Assembly (NCBI RefSeq): GCF_001019715.1
Contig: NZ_BBXJ01000001.1
Location: 496,001-560,000 of the forward strand
Source of the DNA: Rodentibacter caecimuris
Lineage (GTDB): Bacteria > Pseudomonadota > Gammaproteobacteria > Enterobacterales > Pasteurellaceae
DNA length: 64,000 nt
Direction of reading: 5' to 3'
Numbering within the stretch: the stretch's first letter is position 1; every line of letters starts with the position of its first letter. The notes beneath the pieces were generated by a model. It ran no database searches and was not told the DNA's origin. It worked only from the letters and a program-made list of their open reading frames with translations. The translations under genes and the position numbers were made by a program. Below are positions 62,570 to 64,000 of the stretch, in pieces.

Positions 62570-63335
62570 CTAAAAGCGGGTATTTTAGCCTCGTTTCTTT
62601 TGTCTGCACTATTCTTGGTCCTTTAGTCGGATCATAAAAATACCAAATATTAAATTTTTTTTCTGTATCTAAGGTATCGTACATCAATTTATCCCAACCA
62701 AGATGTTCTGCAATGAAAGCCGAAAGTGCTTGTTTTCGCTCTGAAGATGAATCTTTCTGATACCCACTCAATACAGCTCCTAGCAATAAATCACAAAGTT
62801 GAACACCATGGCAGCTCTTAGAATTGACTTCATTTAACTTTAAAATAGCATTGGGGATAGCTGTTTTTCTACGAATAATATGATTGGCGATAATATGCAT
62901 TGCTTCATCGGCTTTATGATAGCTAAAGGGTAAATCATCAACAGATAAAATAAAACGATGCTCTCTGTTTTTATAGAGTGATCTCTCTATTTTATTACAA
63001 AGCAACATATTAAAATGTTTCTGCTTAGCTGTTTCATAATTACCCTTATGAAAAGATTTATTTACTATGGCTAATTGCACAACAATACAATTAAAGAATA
63101 GATAATTAGACTGAAAAAAGAATCGAACCAAGTCATTATAAAATTCTGCATAACGCTTAGAATTTGCGCCTTGCCACTTTATCTCATCTGTACAGAAATG
63201 TTTTTGGCGCAGTGCGGTGACTTCTTTTTCGAATCGAGCCAAATTATCTTCCCGAATCCATAATGCCCCAAAAGCATAAAACGGTTTCCCACTTATACCA
63301 GATTCATCACAGAATAAATGCCAAGTATGACTCAT
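62559..63335 (-). CDS. DUF3800-family protein
   Basis: 258 residues. The DUF3800 marks are HLFCDESGISGKPFYAFGAL at the start and HGVQLCDLLLGAVLSGY (about residues 175-191), with acidic residues D/E near 10 and D near 180 and SVDDLPF in the middle, consistent with an RNase H-like nuclease fold. Such proteins are frequent in phage cargo and near defence genes; activity is not established. It starts 10 bases after the stop of the next entry and is on the same strand. Confidence 0.8.
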   Translation of the reverse strand: MSHTWHLFCDESGISGKPFYAFGALWIREDNLARFEKEVTALRQKHFCTDEIKWQGANSKRYAEFYNDLVRFFFQSNYLFFNCIVVQLAIVNKSFHKGNYETAKQKHFNMLLCNKIERSLYKNREHRFILSVDDLPFSYHKADEAMHIIANHIIRRKTAIPNAILKLNEVNSKSCHGVQLCDLLLGAVLSGYQKDSSSERKQALSAFIAEHLGWDKLMYDTLDTEKKFNIWYFYDPTKGPRIVQTKETRLKYPLLEKK

Positions 63336-63345
63336 ATTTAATAAC

Positions 63346-63963
63346 CTAATATAATTCTAAGAAAACCAATGTTTTGAAGCAGCCTCTATACTCTACCCCT
63401 ACATAATAAGGATTTCTTTCTTTTTGTACGATATCTACTATTCTTGCTTTAGGTGAGCCAAGAATAATTACTTCATATTCATTGCAATCTTGTTCAGGAA
63501 TAGGATAACAACGGATATTATCTCCTTTTATTCTTATACACCAATGAACGTCACTATCTTCATGAACATTAGCGATATATGGATCTAATGTGGTTGAAAA
63601 AATCTCTAATAATTTAAATTCTTTTCCTATTGCCTCTTTGTTTAATGGAATTGACGGAGGAAGATCTCCTTGATGAAATAGCACTTGTTCGACGGGTAAA
63701 ATAAAATTAACTGTTGATAATTCTTGTGCTACATCAGATAATTCAACAGATTTTTCCTCCTTGATATATTGTGTTGTAAATGGAAATTGTTGTAAATCGG
63801 GTGAGTTATTAACCCATTCTTTACGTTTAGCACTGTTCCATAAAGGCTCATCTAATAAAGCGGAATTTTTCTCAAAGATAAAGAACTGAAAGAAATCTTC
63901 CGGTTTATTAAAACCTCCAATGGGATAGATTTCTTCATCTATATTAGGTAATTCTATAAACAT
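63346..63963 (-). CDS. Putative ADP-ribosyltransferase-fold protein
   Basis: 205 residues. The C-terminal half shows the order expected of an ART fold: LFHQGDLP at 95-102 (position of the first-strand Arg/His), IFSTTLDP at 121-128 (STS/STT motif) and NEYEVIILGS at 161-170 (ExE pair at 162 and 164 followed by a hydrophobic strand). The first motif has His-Gln where arginine is usual. N-terminal 80 residues unrecognised. Upstream gene of a pair with DUF3800. Motif-based only; a structure comparison is needed. Confidence 0.5.
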   Translation of the reverse strand: MFIELPNIDEEIYPIGGFNKPEDFFQFFIFEKNSALLDEPLWNSAKRKEWVNNSPDLQQFPFTTQYIKEEKSVELSDVAQELSTVNFILPVEQVLFHQGDLPPSIPLNKEAIGKEFKLLEIFSTTLDPYIANVHEDSDVHWCIRIKGDNIRCYPIPEQDCNEYEVIILGSPKARIVDIVQKERNPYYVGVEYRGCFKTLVFLELY

Positions 63964-64000
63964 TCTCTTTTATCCCCCATACATAGCACATCTACCCACA

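Overview
The window is a Pasteurellaceae chromosome segment of about 64 kb. The evidence is the dense Haemophilus-type DNA uptake signal AAGTGCGGT / ACCGCACTT, often as inverted pairs acting as terminators, together with H. influenzae-like gene neighbourhoods (hflX-tyrR-mepM-znuCB-accA-pdxY-tilS, mutH-ogt-fadL, purMN, yciC-B-A-I, slt-trpR-mtgA). Haemophilus or Aggregatibacter fits; I cannot name the species.

Bases 1-22600 are ordinary core chromosome: the end of hflX, a short TyrR, the MepM endopeptidase, ZnuBC zinc uptake, AccA, PdxY, TilS, a MarC-family protein, MutH, Ogt, a FadL-type porin, purM (with a PurR box) and purN, OmpW, the yci membrane/thioesterase cluster, Slt, TrpR, MtgA and a sucrose-type PTS permease. 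A decayed, inverted pair of an intergenic repeat lies beside mutH.

Bases 22646-39718 are a discrete 17-kb element bounded by about 50-bp direct repeats (attL/attR). It carries a P4-type integrase, AlpA, a P4-type replication helicase (broken by a frameshift), two antirepressor-like proteins and a complete HK97-type capsid and packaging set (major capsid, protease, portal, head-tail adaptor and connector, HNH, TerS, TerL). It also has two neck/tail-joining proteins (gpU-like and gp10-like), but no tape measure, tail tube, baseplate, fibre or lysis genes. This is the layout of a capsid-forming phage-inducible chromosomal island (cf-PICI), a satellite that makes its own heads and takes tails from a helper. 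Within it are P4-like iterons at both ends, integrase arm repeats, a candidate cos region, an accessory two-gene membrane module, and a C4-type antisense RNA whose two target sequences flank the ribosome binding site of an Icd-like gene heading the replication operon.

Bases 39719-62400 are the late half of a P2-like myophage: divergent QP and ONML operons, X, holin/endolysin/Rz/Rz1, R, S, tape measure, V, W, J, I, H, FI, FII, E/E', U, D. The tape measure gene sits before V rather than after E. Accessory genes are a reverse-strand membrane protein and a ParE-type toxin-antitoxin pair. No integrase, repressor, cox or replication gene of this phage is in the window. The satellite attR abuts the phage directly, which suggests tandem integration at one tRNA 3' end lying beyond the right edge.

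Bases 62400-64000 hold a structured intergenic segment and a leftward two-gene cassette: a protein with ADP-ribosyltransferase-like motifs followed by a DUF3800 protein. This is a candidate uncharacterised toxin or phage-defence unit.
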